From positions 682,001 to 746,000 of the forward strand of contig JAFEKR010000004.1 of NCBI GenBank assembly GCA_019022495.1: a DNA stretch of 64,000 nt, read 5' to 3'. Made by a program: the position numbers and the translations under genes. Below are positions 12,561 to 23,751 of the stretch, in pieces (the first letter of the stretch is position 1; every line of letters begins with the position of its first letter). The stretch comes from Epichloe hybrida (taxonomy: Eukaryota; Ascomycota; Sordariomycetes; Hypocreales; Clavicipitaceae). Below the pieces are notes generated by a model that saw only the letters and a program-made list of their open reading frames with translations, made no database searches and had not been told where the DNA came from.

Positions 12561-12710
12561 ATAATTAAGGATAGGTTAGGTTAGTTACTAACTAGGCCTT
12601 AATCGTTTAATAAACACACCTCTAAGGGTTTGTTCGCGTAATTAACGCGCTGATTAATTAAATAAAGATAGGTTAGGTTAGTTACTAACTAGGCCTTAAT
12701 TAAGTTAATA
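12550..12710. repeat. Direct duplication in the Copia C leader (97-bp period)
   Basis: ATAGGTTAGGTTAGTTACT occurs at 12571 and again at 12668, each followed by AACTAGGCCTTAAT and preceded by TTAATTAAATAA. Two copies with a spacer, close to the 5' end of the element in its own orientation. Confidence 0.8.
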
Positions 12711-12898
12711 AGCTTAGATTTAGTATAAAGCTAGTTATAGTTACTTAAGGTAAAAGGAAAGCTAGAATATACTTCTTTCTTAGTATATTTAGTATCTTAG
12801 AGTAGCACTTTCTCTTTTATAAGGCAAGTCCTTAATACTAATACCTCTTCTATAAACCTTGCTAATCTATAGTATCTATAGAGATAACCACTAATTAG

Positions 12899-13195
12899 TG
12901 TTAGTATCTATAGGATACTATTAACTTACGTGTAGGGTTTTTTAGGGTAGACTAAAGTGTACGTAATTATTATATATTCTAGTCTATCTCCGTAAGTAAA
13001 AGAGGGATTAAATAGAAGCAAAGAGGGTACGCTATTTATTATAGGAAAAGGGGCCTTAATTAGGGTTACTAGTAAAGAGGCTATATATGCTAACGCTGAC
13101 CGCGGCGCGGTTAGGCCGGACATGTGGGTCCGCAATGCAACGCGCCCAGCCAATCAGAGGCGCGCAGCCTTGTTGATATCATGCTTGTTCTAACA
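12899..13195 (-). repeat. 5' LTR of Copia C (297 bp)
   Basis: It starts TGTTAGTATC at 12899 and ends TTCTAACA at 13195, followed by TSD CTTAT. The last 110 bases (from about 13085) are nearly free of RIP, keeping CCAGCCAATCAGAGG and many CpA/TpG steps. The inner start is mutated. Confidence 0.95.
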
Positions 13196-13200
13196 CTTAT

Positions 13201-13763
13201 ATACTAAAAAGTAAAAACTCTTTTATATAACTAGGATTTAAATATATAACCTTTATTATATTATCCCTCTCTTATAATTATAATAACTCTCTTATAATAT
13301 TATAAATTACTAGTTATTATAAATTTCTTAATATATATAAAAGTTTAACCCTTTTAGGTAAATCTTAGTAAATAGTAAGCTAGAATATAATATTCCTTAT
13401 AAAACTACCTTAAGTACTTAAAACTAATAATTTAGATTTATTACTATTTAAGTATAATTAGTATTATAAGTATAATAATATAAGGTAAAGTAAGTAAAGT
13501 AAGTATAATAAATACCTTTTAATTAGGCTAAGGTAAAACTTTAAAAAAGTATTTAAAAATACTTTTTACTCTTAACTTTATATCTTTATATATTAGTAAC
13601 TATATAGTAATTTAATTATTAGAGAGCTATTACTATAACTCCTATTAAACTAAATTAATAATAATTAGTATTAAGTATATATAGTAATAGAAGTATATAA
13701 ATTTTAATATATAACCTTACTTATTAATATAAATAATATAGGTAATACTTCTAAAGCTATTCT
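13201..13763 (+). repeat. Internal Copia I segment between C and E
   Basis: Very AT-rich, strongly RIP-mutated sequence with no motif I recognise. By position it would be the 5' leader and start of gag of Copia I. It ends in ATTCT (13759-13763), the left TSD of Copia E. Confidence 0.5.
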
Positions 13764-14023
13764 TGTTAATTCCTTCGGATCTTCATTGGTTTAATCGTGG
13801 CTAAAGACTAGACTAGTTATGGGTCCGGCGCAATGCACGTAATATAATTAGCTACATTAATTTGCTACCCTCTCTTTTACCTTATATACAGATTTTGCTT
13901 ACTTTTCTAGTATCTAGACTTTCCCTCTCTTCTCTCTCTTTCCTAGCTAACTAACTAACTATTATTAACTTTAATTATATAGGATTCCCTTATTACTTAT
14001 ATAGGACCTTAGTATAACTAATA
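13764..14023 (+). repeat. 5' LTR of Copia E (260 bp)
   Basis: It reads TGTTAATTCCTTCGG to CTAATA (CTAACA before RIP). It is the reverse complement of the D-type LTR with 4 extra bases in a CTAA-repeat. It is followed by CTAATTAGTAGTTAAC, the presumed primer-binding region shared with C, D and F. Confidence 0.94.
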
Positions 14024-14230
14024 CTAATTAGTAGTTAACTTTATAACTATAAATAAGCTAGGTATTATAAGAAAAGATATTTCTATAAATACTACTACTA
14101 CTACCCCTTATTATACTATAATAGTTATTATAGTAAAGAGATATAACTATAAAAGTATACTAAAGGAAAAGACTAGAATCCTAGTTATAAGCTTATTAGG
14201 CTTCTAAGGAATTAATCTATTAACCCTTAG

Positions 14231-14486
14231 TGTTAGATGCACCAAGGTCCTGCGCAGGTAATAAATCCCGTATAATTGAAGTCGATGATAGTTAGTTTTC
14301 TAGCTAGGAAAGAGGGAGAACAGAGGGAAAGTCTAGATGCTAGAAAAGTGAGCGAAATCCGTATGTGAGGCACAAAAGGGGGTGGCGAATTAATGCAGCT
14401 AATCATATTACGTGCATCGCGCCGGACCTATAATTAGTCTAGTCTTTAGCCACGATTAAACTAATGAAAATCCAAAGGAATTAACA
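14231..14486 (-). repeat. 3' LTR of Copia D (256 bp)
   Basis: It runs from TGTTAGATGCACCAAGG to GGAATTAACA. The outer left part keeps CCTGCGCAGG and CpA steps, while the inner right part is mutated relative to the other LTR. Adjacent to it is the polypurine tract, visible on the plus strand as CTAGTAATCTCTCTTTTTCC. Confidence 0.95.
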
Positions 14487-14520
14487 CTAGTAATCTCTCT
14501 TTTTCCTTCGTGGCTAAAGA

Positions 14521-17500
14521 GCTTAAAAACGTAATAAAAATTAGATTAAAGGAAAGTGTATATAAGTGGATCCCTTAATAGGAATCCGCTGTCCTAATTA
14601 GCCGTCATGGTATTAGTTAATTAAATTAATCTGTTAGTCCTTGCCTAAGCTCCTGTCCCTTAATATTATAGGTCTCTTTACCTATCCTTTAATACGAATT
14701 ATTAATTTGTTTAAATTAATTAAAGAGGAAAGTAATAAATTTGGCAATGCTTTTGTTATTGTATCCGCTGGATTATTATTACTATTAATCCATCTGACTT
14801 CGTAGATCTTATGCCTTTCGTATGATTAACAAAGGGCCATAATATTAATTATTAGTCTTTTCTCCTTTATGGTTCCTAGCTTTATAAGATATTTATATAA
14901 TAAAAAAGAATTAGTATAGAGAATCGTAGGAATTTAAGGTATCTTTAATTAATCCGTGATCTAATGTAGAGTTGTGGAAATTACATAGGTGATGTCTGCG
15001 CCTTAAACTATGCTATATAATTCGGAGGCAAGCGCGCTACGAGTGACTCTCTTGCTCTTTGTTAAGCTATATGTAATAATGTTGCCTTTTATAATAAAGG
15101 TATTGTTATCTTGCATTATCTCGTTACTAATCATAATCACGTATCCGATCTGTGAGCTTAAATCCTTGTTATTAGCAAGTGATCTATTTACGAATATAAA
15201 GAGCTTTGCCTCTTTAAGAACTAAAGGAATGTATTACAGTCTGCGTTATTAATTCTTAATCTGCTATTTAAGGCGTTTATTAAGGCGTGTAATATCTTTT
15301 GTAGAGGGCTCTTAGTGTTAAGCTATAATTAAAAGGTTATATAAAGCCTCTAGTTAACATATAGTTATAATGTAGCTTCCTTGTGCTTATTACTCTATAT
15401 AATCTTGCTTTACTATTAAGGATTAAGGATTAACTTCCTTAATCTTCTAACTCTAACCTTTCTAGGTTAAGATTAGCGAATTATTAGTGTTCTAGGTTAA
15501 GATATAGCTATTAAAGATAAGGGGGTTCTTAGCGGTTAATTATTGCTTTTCTTTAGCTATAAAATTAGCCTTCTGGAGCTCTTTCTCTTCTTTTTAGAAG
15601 AAGTTATTATTACTTAGGCCTAATATATTATTAGTTTACATTCTAATAATGCTAAAGAGATTCTTATTATTCAGGGCTGTGATTAATAAGTAAGGATTAT
15701 AGGTTAAAGTTATTATATTAAGGTTATCCCTATGGTAACGGAAGTACGTTACCTACTAGTAGGTTCTAGCCTTTATAATCCTATAAAGAGGTCTAATTAA
15801 TTTAATTACAGTCCCTTCTAGAAAGAGATATGTAATTTGCTTTAGCAATTTCATAAGAATTGGCCTTATTAGCACCGTGTGCAATTAAGTGTAGGCTTGT
15901 GTAATATCGCGAATCCAAAGGTAAATACCTTTTCTTCTTAATAACGGAGTGATAGCTATGATTAGTCGTTAGCTCGCACGTTATATTATTAGCGATTACA
16001 TTAGGATAAATTCCTTTCCTTTATTATTATAGCCTTATATAATAAGACAAGATTTCTTGTATAGCAAGTCCATTCCTTTGCCTTTAATTTCTCTAACTAT
16101 ACGAGAATCAAAGATTCTATGACCTCCGTGCTTCGCTAGGTTAAACTTAACAAATTTAAACATATTACGAGCTTGCAAAGCGTTAATCTTAGCTTAATTA
16201 GACTACTTAAAGGGTTTTCCTAGGGTTATAATCCTTCCTTCTTAGCAGAGCTAAAGGGTAAGGTTCTAATTAGCCTCTTCCTTCGCTATAAGGAATACTA
16301 TACTTAGTATCCCTCTAGTTATAATCTCTTAAATAAAGGCCTTCTCTTAATCTTTATTTATAAGTATATAAAGCTAAACTAGGCTAATATCCTTCTTAGG
16401 GCTATAAGGTCTTCTTTTCCTTACTTTTATTCCTTTAGGGCATAGTAATAAGTCTTTAACTTAATAGCTTCCCCTTAGGGCCTTTTAGGCTTTATAAGCC
16501 TCTTTATTAGACTCTCCTACACTTATAAATTACACTATAAGGGCCTTTCTTAGTCTCCCTTACTTTCTCTTAGCTAGTGTCTATAGCTCTTTACTATCTT
16601 CTATTAGAGAATCTCTTTTATTAGTAGTAGTTAGTTATGTAGCTCCTTCTTCCTTTATATTACTTAGCTATTATTCTAGCGGATTATAGGGCTTTATCTC
16701 CTACTACTCTAGCCTCTCTATAGTATATAAGTCTTTATAATAGGGCTTTACTACTATAAAGCAAAACTTTACTAGGCTATAGGGCATGTTAATAGTATAA
16801 GTCTCTCTGTTAGTAGTAAGCAGCTTATATAAGCTATGCTAGCTACCTTTCTCTCTTTATACGCATATATTAGCTTATAAAGGTAACTAATATATAGGCA
16901 CTATATTAGGGCTATTCTAGGCTTTAAGGGTATTATAGACCTGCTATAAAGCCAGATAGTAGCAGACTTTATTAGTAGCTTTATAAATTACTTTAGCATA
17001 TTAAATAATAAAGACGCTTAGTAGTAACTTATTTATTATTTATAAGTAGCCTTTAAAGACTAGCATGGTTAGGATAATACTATTTAGGCCTGTGAAGTTA
17101 TTAATTGCCTTAATAGCTATTTAGAGACATTACTCTAGCGCAAGCTCCGTTCTAATTAAGTCTATAATAATATTATAGGCTTAGCGTAAAGGTCTGTGGT
17201 ATCTCTTAACCTTTCTAATGCTATTATAGGCTTTAATTAGCATCTCACTAGTTTTAATTAACATTAATTAAGCATAATGCCTAAATTTAGCAGAAGCGAA
17301 GTTATTACTAGCATTATGAATAATCTAATCTAGAGGTCTGAGATAAGTATTAATCTAATATTCGCGGATTATATCCTAGATGTCTTAAGCCTTCTGCTTC
17401 TTTAGATTAAGGAATTAGGCTACTTAGAATAAGGTTACTAAATTAATAATATAAAGCACTAGTTAGCTATTGATTTGCATGATATTAATAATAATCTTGT

Positions 17501-19700
17501 AGTTAAATTTGTGATTATCTTTAATTATGAATTTGAATTAGCTAGGGGCCTTTCTATGTATCTAGTAATAGTAGCAAACCTTAGTTAATTTCTTAATTAC
17601 CTAGCGTTTAACTTTGTAACTAGCTTAGTAAAGGATCTTTACAAGTTATTAAACAGAAGGGTAACTAAGTTAATAATATAATTAATAAATATCTCCTTCT
17701 AAAAGGTAGAAGGCAACTATTTCTCTTGCTTCTAGTAACCACTAAGGATAGCCCTATTATTACATAATAGGTATAGTCTTGTTACCTTAGATAAGTACGT
17801 TAGCAAGGTTATTAATCTTAACTTATATTTTATCTATATTAGTAATTAAGAAGAGAAAGGGGGTAGCTATATTAAGGATATAGAATTTAAGCTCTCTAAG
17901 TTCTATAGGCATATAAAGGATTTCTCTTATAACTACTAATCTAGCGCTAAATATAATAATTTAGGGTTCGCAGGGGGTTACCTTTAATAAAGGTATTAAT
18001 CTTAATAAGCCTTTACTTATGCCTCTCCTATAGTTAACTTTCCTATAGCGCTAGTGTTAGGTATAATCCCTCTAAAGACCTCTTTAGAATAGTGTTCTTT
18101 AGAGATATAGTAAATTAAGCCTTTATTACACTCTTATAGCTTATAGAGCTCCTACCTAAGGAATATATGTTAGAAGGCTTAATTATTTAGGGTTATAAGG
18201 ATATTAATATTAGTAGTATTATAGTTAGTTTATAATCTAAAGCAGAAGAATTATATAATACTTAGGTATGCTATTAATAGTAGCTTCTCTATATTATTAT
18301 TATTATCTTTAGCTTCTATATAGGCTAAAAGATATAATTCCTAATTCTAACCTAAGCCTTTATTAAGCTTATTATTATTCTGCCCTTTATAGGAGGTAAG
18401 GAATACCTAGAATCTCTTCTCTAAAGGGGGTATATAATATATTTTACTAGCTTACTAGCGGTCCTTTTCCTTTTAATATTCTTTAGCAAAGTAATTAGAG
18501 AACTAGTAGCTACTCTTACTATATATAAAGTAGCGCTTAGTGCTTAGCCTAGGGCTCTATCTATAATAACTTCCTTTGCTATAGGGGGATAATTACTATC
18601 TGTACTAATAATTAGTAAACATAGCCTCTAGAGGGTCTCCTTATTAGTACTAAAGGTATTAGGAGGACTTCTTATTTAATTCCATAATAGTAATTACCTT
18701 ACAAAGGTCTCTAGCAAGACTTTCAAAGCCTGTAGAGTGTATGTATTCCACTATCTAATATTTAGGCATACTAGCTATAGTATTTAAGGCCTACTTATAA
18801 AGTTTAGTATTTACTATTTTAGTAGGGTATAGGCCTCTATAGATTTTCTTAAGGGTTAATAATATAATCTTAAGGTAATTAAGCTTACTTTTATTAGGGT
18901 TCTTCTTAATTATACTCTTTAGTGTTATACTACTTTACTTATAGTAATAGAATTACTAGTTACTTTCTATCTTAAAGCGCTAATAAATATAAGCAATTAT
19001 CTCTTTATAGGAATAGTTATTCCTAAAGAGGTAATTAAGGTAGTATTACTTAGTATTACCTATTAATATAATAAGGAAAGCCTTCTAATAATGCGTTTAA
19101 GGAAGGTTAATTCTATTACACTTGTTTTTAAAGAGCGTGATCTTTAGCGTTAAGAAGTTATATAGCTTTCTACTATAGTAGTTGCTATCCTTATATATCT
19201 TTATAAGCTCTAAGATCTTCTTTATAATTTAATCTTCAGAGGGGAATTACTATAAAGGCATAATTTATTATAAATAATAGTCTACTAGTTATTCTTAATA
19301 ATAATTATCCGGATAGAGCTGTTAATATAATAGGGATTATTACGGGGGTTCTTATGAGGGTTTAAGCAATCTCTAGGGTTAGGGAAGGTTAATTTCTAGG
19401 GTAGGTTATTAGGGCTATTAATATTAAGGTTCTAGGGGTTTAGAAGATTATGGTCTTTCTTGTAATCTTTCCTATAACTAAAGGGGTATTAATGTTTAAT
19501 AAAGCACTTCCTTAAGCAATACTAGGATTAAATATCCTAGGCCTCGCCTAACGAGGACGCCGTGATCTTATAGAGAATTGTGTAATTCTCTAACAATATC
19601 CTTAGATACCCTTTTAAAGGTATCTTTAGACTAGCCTTTAAAGTCTTCTTAGAATGATTCCTATAAGTTATTATCTCTTTAACCTTAATGCTTACTAAGG
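14521..19700 (-). pseudogene. Gag-pol polyprotein relic of Copia D
   Basis: Minus-strand blocks: zinc knuckle of form R(C)F.(C).KSS(C)WS at about 18478-18545, its cysteines changed to Tyr; integrase region at about 17330-17700; the RT active-site block MQTDDTLGLSNNNFF (as M-stop-TNN) at about 15600-15660; RNase H/C-terminal block EVRWINSNNNPADTITKALP at 14745-14806. This is the usual Copia order. TAA/TAG in place of Gln/Trp codons throughout shows RIP inactivation. Positions 15682-16265 are identical to G 62219-62802. Gag and protease boundaries are not resolvable. Confidence 0.86.
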
Positions 19701-20730
19701 TTAATAAATCTCGTAATTTAGTTATTAAGCTCGAGCTACGTAGTAGTATTTAGATCTAGCTTAATAGATTCTTTTTAGTTATATAAGAATTCGTGAGTAA
19801 GCTATTAAAGGCGTAGGGGTAAGTTATGCCTTTAAGGTCTCTTAGGGGTAATGATTAGAGCCTTGCTATTACTAGCAGCCCTTTCTCTTATAGAAGGTCT
19901 AGATTCCTCTGCTATTTTTAACTATAAAAGGAACGTTACTAATCTATTGTTTTTACTACTAATTAAGCTTCTGTGTTTGCCTATCGCTATTGTGAGGTTC
20001 TTCTTTTGTATTTTAGGAGCGTTGTTGCTCTAATAAAATTAGAAGATTATGAAAATAGGAAAAATAAAAGAAAAAGTAGTAAAAGCAGTAAAAGTAGCAA
20101 TAAGAATAAATTAATAGAGATAAAGAAAGTAATAGGAGTTCTAAAAGTAACTAGAAAATAATAGGAAAAGTAATAAGGGAATAATAGGAATTGCTACTTC
20201 CTGTTTTTTGTAAAAAGGAGGGAAGGAGGTAATCTCTCTCTTGCTAATAAGCACGGGGCGAATAGCACTAAGAGTAAAGGGGGCAAAAAACAAGCCGTAG
20301 ATGCTTGTACGAACAGGTTAAAGGTCTGTTAGATAAAGGGAATATTTATAGAGAAGTTATAGATGTGTTAGCTAGCTTAGCTAAGGTTATTTAACGTTAG
20401 GTTCGAAATAAATACCTCGCAGTAATAGATTTAGTTATTCGGTTAGTTTTCTTGTAATGGATAATAAAATTGATAATTGATAATAATATCCTAGATAGAT
20501 ATAATAAAGTTATATCCCTAAGCCTAAGGGTTAATAGATTGATTCCTTAGAAGCCTAATAAGCCCGCAACTAGGATTCTAGTCTCTTCCTTTAGCACACT
20601 TGTGTAGTTATGCCTCTTTACCATAATAACTATTATGGCATAACAAGGGGTAGTAGTAGTAGCGTCTGTAGAAATGTCTTTTCTTGTGATACCTAGCTTA
20701 TCTATGGTTATAAAGTTAACCACTAATTAG
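19701..20730 (-). other. 5' leader / start of gag of Copia D
   Basis: This part is the inverted counterpart of E 14024-14225 and 20992-21809 and is less RIP-mutated than they are. It contains an A-rich run (20050-20140, plus strand) and, next to the LTR, the CTAATTAGTGGTTAAC signal on the minus strand. The small plus-strand frames here (19851-20161) are antisense and do not look real. Confidence 0.6.
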
Positions 20731-20986
20731 TGTTAGATGCACTAAGGTTCTGCGTAGGTAATAAATCCTGTATAATTAAAGTTGATAATAGTTAGTTTTC
20801 TAGCTAGGAAAGAGGGAGAATAGAGGGAAAGTCTAGATGCTAGAAAAGTGGGCGAAATCCGTATGTAGGGCATAAAAGGGGGTGGCGAATTAATGCAGCC
20901 AATCATATCGCGTGCATCGCGCCGGACCCACAATTGGTCCGGTCTTTGGCCACGATTGAACCGATGAAGATCCGAAGGAATCAACA
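20731..20986 (-). repeat. 5' LTR of Copia D (256 bp)
   Basis: It runs from TGTTAGATGCACTAAGG to GGAATCAACA. The outer right 100 bases are essentially unmutated and keep the hairpin CCGGACC-CACAATT-GGTCCGG (20922-20942), which is broken by transitions in the other LTR. Confidence 0.95.
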
Positions 20987-20991
20987 CTTAG

Positions 20992-21809
20992 GCTAAGGGA
21001 TATAACTTTATTATATTTATCTAGGATATTATTATTAATTATTGATTTTATTATCTATTATAAGAAAACTAACTAACTAACTAAATCTATTACTATAAGG
21101 TATTTATTTCAAACCTAATATTAAATAACCTTAGCTAAGCTAGCTAATACACCTATAAATTCCCTTTAATATATTACCTTCTAATAGACTTTTAATCTCT
21201 TCCTATAAGTATTTACTACTTATTTTTTACCCCCTTTATTCTTAGTGCTATTTACCTTATGCTTATTAGTAAGAAAAAGAGAGATTACCTCCTTCCTTTC
21301 TTTTTATAAAAAATAGGAAGTAATAATCCTTATTATTTCCTTATTACTTTTCTTATTATTTTCTAGTTACTTTTAGCACTTCTATTACTTTATTTATCCT
21401 TATTAATCTATTCTTATTACTACTTTTACTACTTTTTCTTCTATTTTTCCTGTTTTTATATCTTCTAATTTTATTAGAGTAATAACGCTTCTTAAGTATA
21501 AAAGAAAACCTTTATAATAGTAATAGGTAAATATATAAGCTTAATTAGTAGTAAATAATAATAACTTAATAGCATCCCTTTTATAGTTAAAGATAGTAAA
21601 GGAATCTAGGCCTTTTACTAAAGGAAGGGCTACTAGTAATAGTAAGGCTTTAATTATTACCCTTAAAAGACCCTAAGAGTATAAGTTACCCTTATGTCTT
21701 TAATAGCTTACTTATAACTTCTCTAGTAATTAGAAAGAATCTATTAAGCTAAATCTAGAGACTACTATATAGCTTAAGCTTAACAACTAGATCACAAGAT
21801 TTATTAACC
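20992..21809 (+). other. Leader / 5' gag region of Copia E
   Basis: It continues directly from 14225 after removal of D (…CCCTTAG|GCTAAGGG…). It matches, inverted, the leader of D at 19700-20520. It has no long open frame; pyrimidine-rich runs at 21330-21460. It ends at the TSD of hAT1. Confidence 0.7.
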
Positions 21810-21817
21810 TTAGTAAG

Positions 21818-23743
21818 CAGAGCTTTGTACTACACTACACTACATGCTATACTATACTACATACTACACTACAATAAAAAATTTTTACTATATATAGTAT
21901 TTATAGTATTTTGTAGTATTTGTAGTATTTTGAATTTTTTAATAATATAATAGCTTATAATAGCTTATAATAGCTTATAATAGCTTAAAATTACTTAGAA
22001 TAAGTAAGAATAGCTTTTATTACTTTATAATATTATAAGTGTTAAAGTTTAATTAAGTTTAAATAATAAATAAATAACTTAAATAAAAATATTAGTAAGT
22101 ATTAGTAAATTACTATAGAAAAAGCTTTACTTTTTAGTTATTTAGTATTTTAAGGTTTATAAAAATATTAGTAAAATAAAATACTTTTCTTTCTTATGTT
22201 TTTTTAAAATAATATTTAAAATAATAATAGTAGAAATATATTATTTACCTTAGTTAGCTTTCTATATAGCTAGTACTAGTACTTTAGCTATAATAGTAAT
22301 AATAATAATAATAAACTTTAATATCTCTTTTTTCTTTAACTAGATTATAAAAAAAGTATAAAAGCTAGTAATAAATAAAAGATATATCTAACAAGACCCA
22401 CTTTAGACCCACTTTTATTAATATTTTCTTTTATAGAACTAGATTATAAAAACTAGAAAAGCTATAACTAAGTAACAAGTATAATTAAATAGACCCACTT
22501 TGGACCCACTTTTATAAATCCCTTCTTTTCTAAGACTATATTATAAAAAACTATAAAAGTAATAAAATTAAGTAAGAGGTATAATTAAATAGACCCACTT
22601 TGGACCCACTTTTATAAATCCCTTCTTTTCTAAGACTATGTTATAAAAAACTATAAAAGTAATAAAATTAAGTAAGAGGTATAATTAAATAGACCCACTT
22701 TGGACCCACTTTTATAAATCCCTTCTTTTCTAAGACTATATTATAAAAAACTATAAAAGTTATAAAATTAAGTAAGAGGTATAATTAAATAGACCCACTT
22801 TGGACCCACTTTTATAAATCCCTTCTTTTTATAAGACTAGATTATAAAAAACTATAAAAGCTATAACTAAGTAAGAGATATAACTAAATAACCTTACTTT
22901 AGACCTACTTTAAACTTACTTTAGACTTACTTTTAAAAAAACTATTTAACTAAGAAAGTAAGCTAAGAATAGTATTAATAGTTAAACCTAGTTTTAAAGC
23001 TTATTTCTTTATATATTAAATAATTAACAGAAATTAATTTATTTTATATTTTAATATCCTAAAAAATATTATAGCTTTATTATTATAGCTTTTTTACAGT
23101 TTTTTAATTTTCTTTTACCTTAAAAACCTAAAAACTTAATATAATTAGTTTTAATTTAAAGAAAATAGTTATATTACTAAAGAACCTCTTACTAAATATA
23201 ATAAAATATTATCTTTATAATAAAAGTATTATTAATCTAAATATATTATTATTATATTTAACATCTTATTTTTATAGAATAATAAATAATTTCTTTAGGG
23301 TAAATCTTAGATTAAAAGATAAAAAATATACTAAAATTAAATAGGAAATCTAAGAAAAAAGCTATAAAAGTATAAAGACCTTTTCAAATTTACTAAAAAA
23401 TTTAGGCTAATATAAATACTAAAATAGTTTATCTTTAGTAACCCTATACCTATTATTAGCTTAATAGTTTAAATAAGCCTAAACTTTAAAAATTTATAAC
23501 TAAATAACTAAATTATAATAAAAAAAGAGGCTAATATTAAGCTAATTAAGAAAAATCTAAGGAATATTATAAGATAATAAAAGTCCCCACTTTTTTTTTA
23601 CTAATACTATATTTATAGTATTTATAGTGTAGTGTAGTATTTACTACACTACACTATATACTACACTACACTACAAACTACTACACTATATACTACATTG
23701 AAAGCCAAAATACTACAAATACTACACTACATGCAAAGCTCTG
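21818..23743. mobile_element. hAT-like non-autonomous DNA transposon 1 (1926 bp)
   Basis: The ends are CAGAGCTTTGTACTAC (21818) and its inverted match GCAAAGCTCTG (ends 23743), flanked by the 8-bp TSD TTAGTAAG (21810-21817 and 23744-23751). CAGAG termini and an 8-bp TSD are hallmarks of the hAT superfamily. Both subterminal regions hold dense runs of CTACACTACA / TGTAGTGTAG, plausible transposase-binding repeats. No transposase frame is visible. The inside has AATAGCTTAT units (21952-21995) and a 100-bp minisatellite. It is inserted in Copia E. Confidence 0.9.
22380..22890. repeat. 100-bp tandem repeat inside hAT1
   Basis: The phrase AGACCCACTTTGGACCCACT starts at 22491, 22591, 22691 and 22791, an exact 100-bp period, with degenerate copies on both sides (22390 and 22880). 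The inner units are almost identical, so the array is young relative to the surrounding decay. Confidence 0.92.
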
Positions 23744-23751
23744 TTAGTAAG

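Larger units (their letters stand above)
6819..13195 (-). mobile_element. Copia C, complete but RIP-inactivated (6.4 kb)
   Basis: It has two 297-bp LTRs (6819-7115 and 12899-13195) and the TSD CTTAT at 6814-6818 and 13196-13200. Transcription direction is leftward: domains read on the minus strand in the order gag/zinc knuckle, integrase, RT, RNase H. Next to the 5' LTR lies CTAATTAGTGGTTA (minus strand), shared with D, E and F and presumably the primer-binding region. Next to the 3' LTR is an AAAAAGAGAGAG polypurine tract. It is inserted in Copia I. Confidence 0.95.
14231..20986 (-). mobile_element. Copia D, complete, inserted in reverse in the leader of its relative E
   Basis: It has two 256-bp LTRs (14231-14486, 20731-20986) and TSD CTTAG at 14226-14230 and 20987-20991. 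Domains read leftward on the minus strand. The 5' leader (20530-20730) is the reverse complement of the E leader at 14024-14225, which proves same-family self-insertion. 14521-17463 aligns without net indels with G at 61058-64000. Confidence 0.96.

Noticed and set aside
12907..13195. Mitochondrial origin because of extreme AT content
   Set aside because: AT-richness is due to CpA-directed transitions with GC-rich LTR edges, TSDs and nuclear retroelement domains.
15010..15252. Similar 66-80 codon frames at 15010, 44341 (minus) and 61589 as a repeated small gene
   Set aside because: They are antisense to the RT/RNase H region of Copia D, E and G and recur only because these elements are copies of each other.
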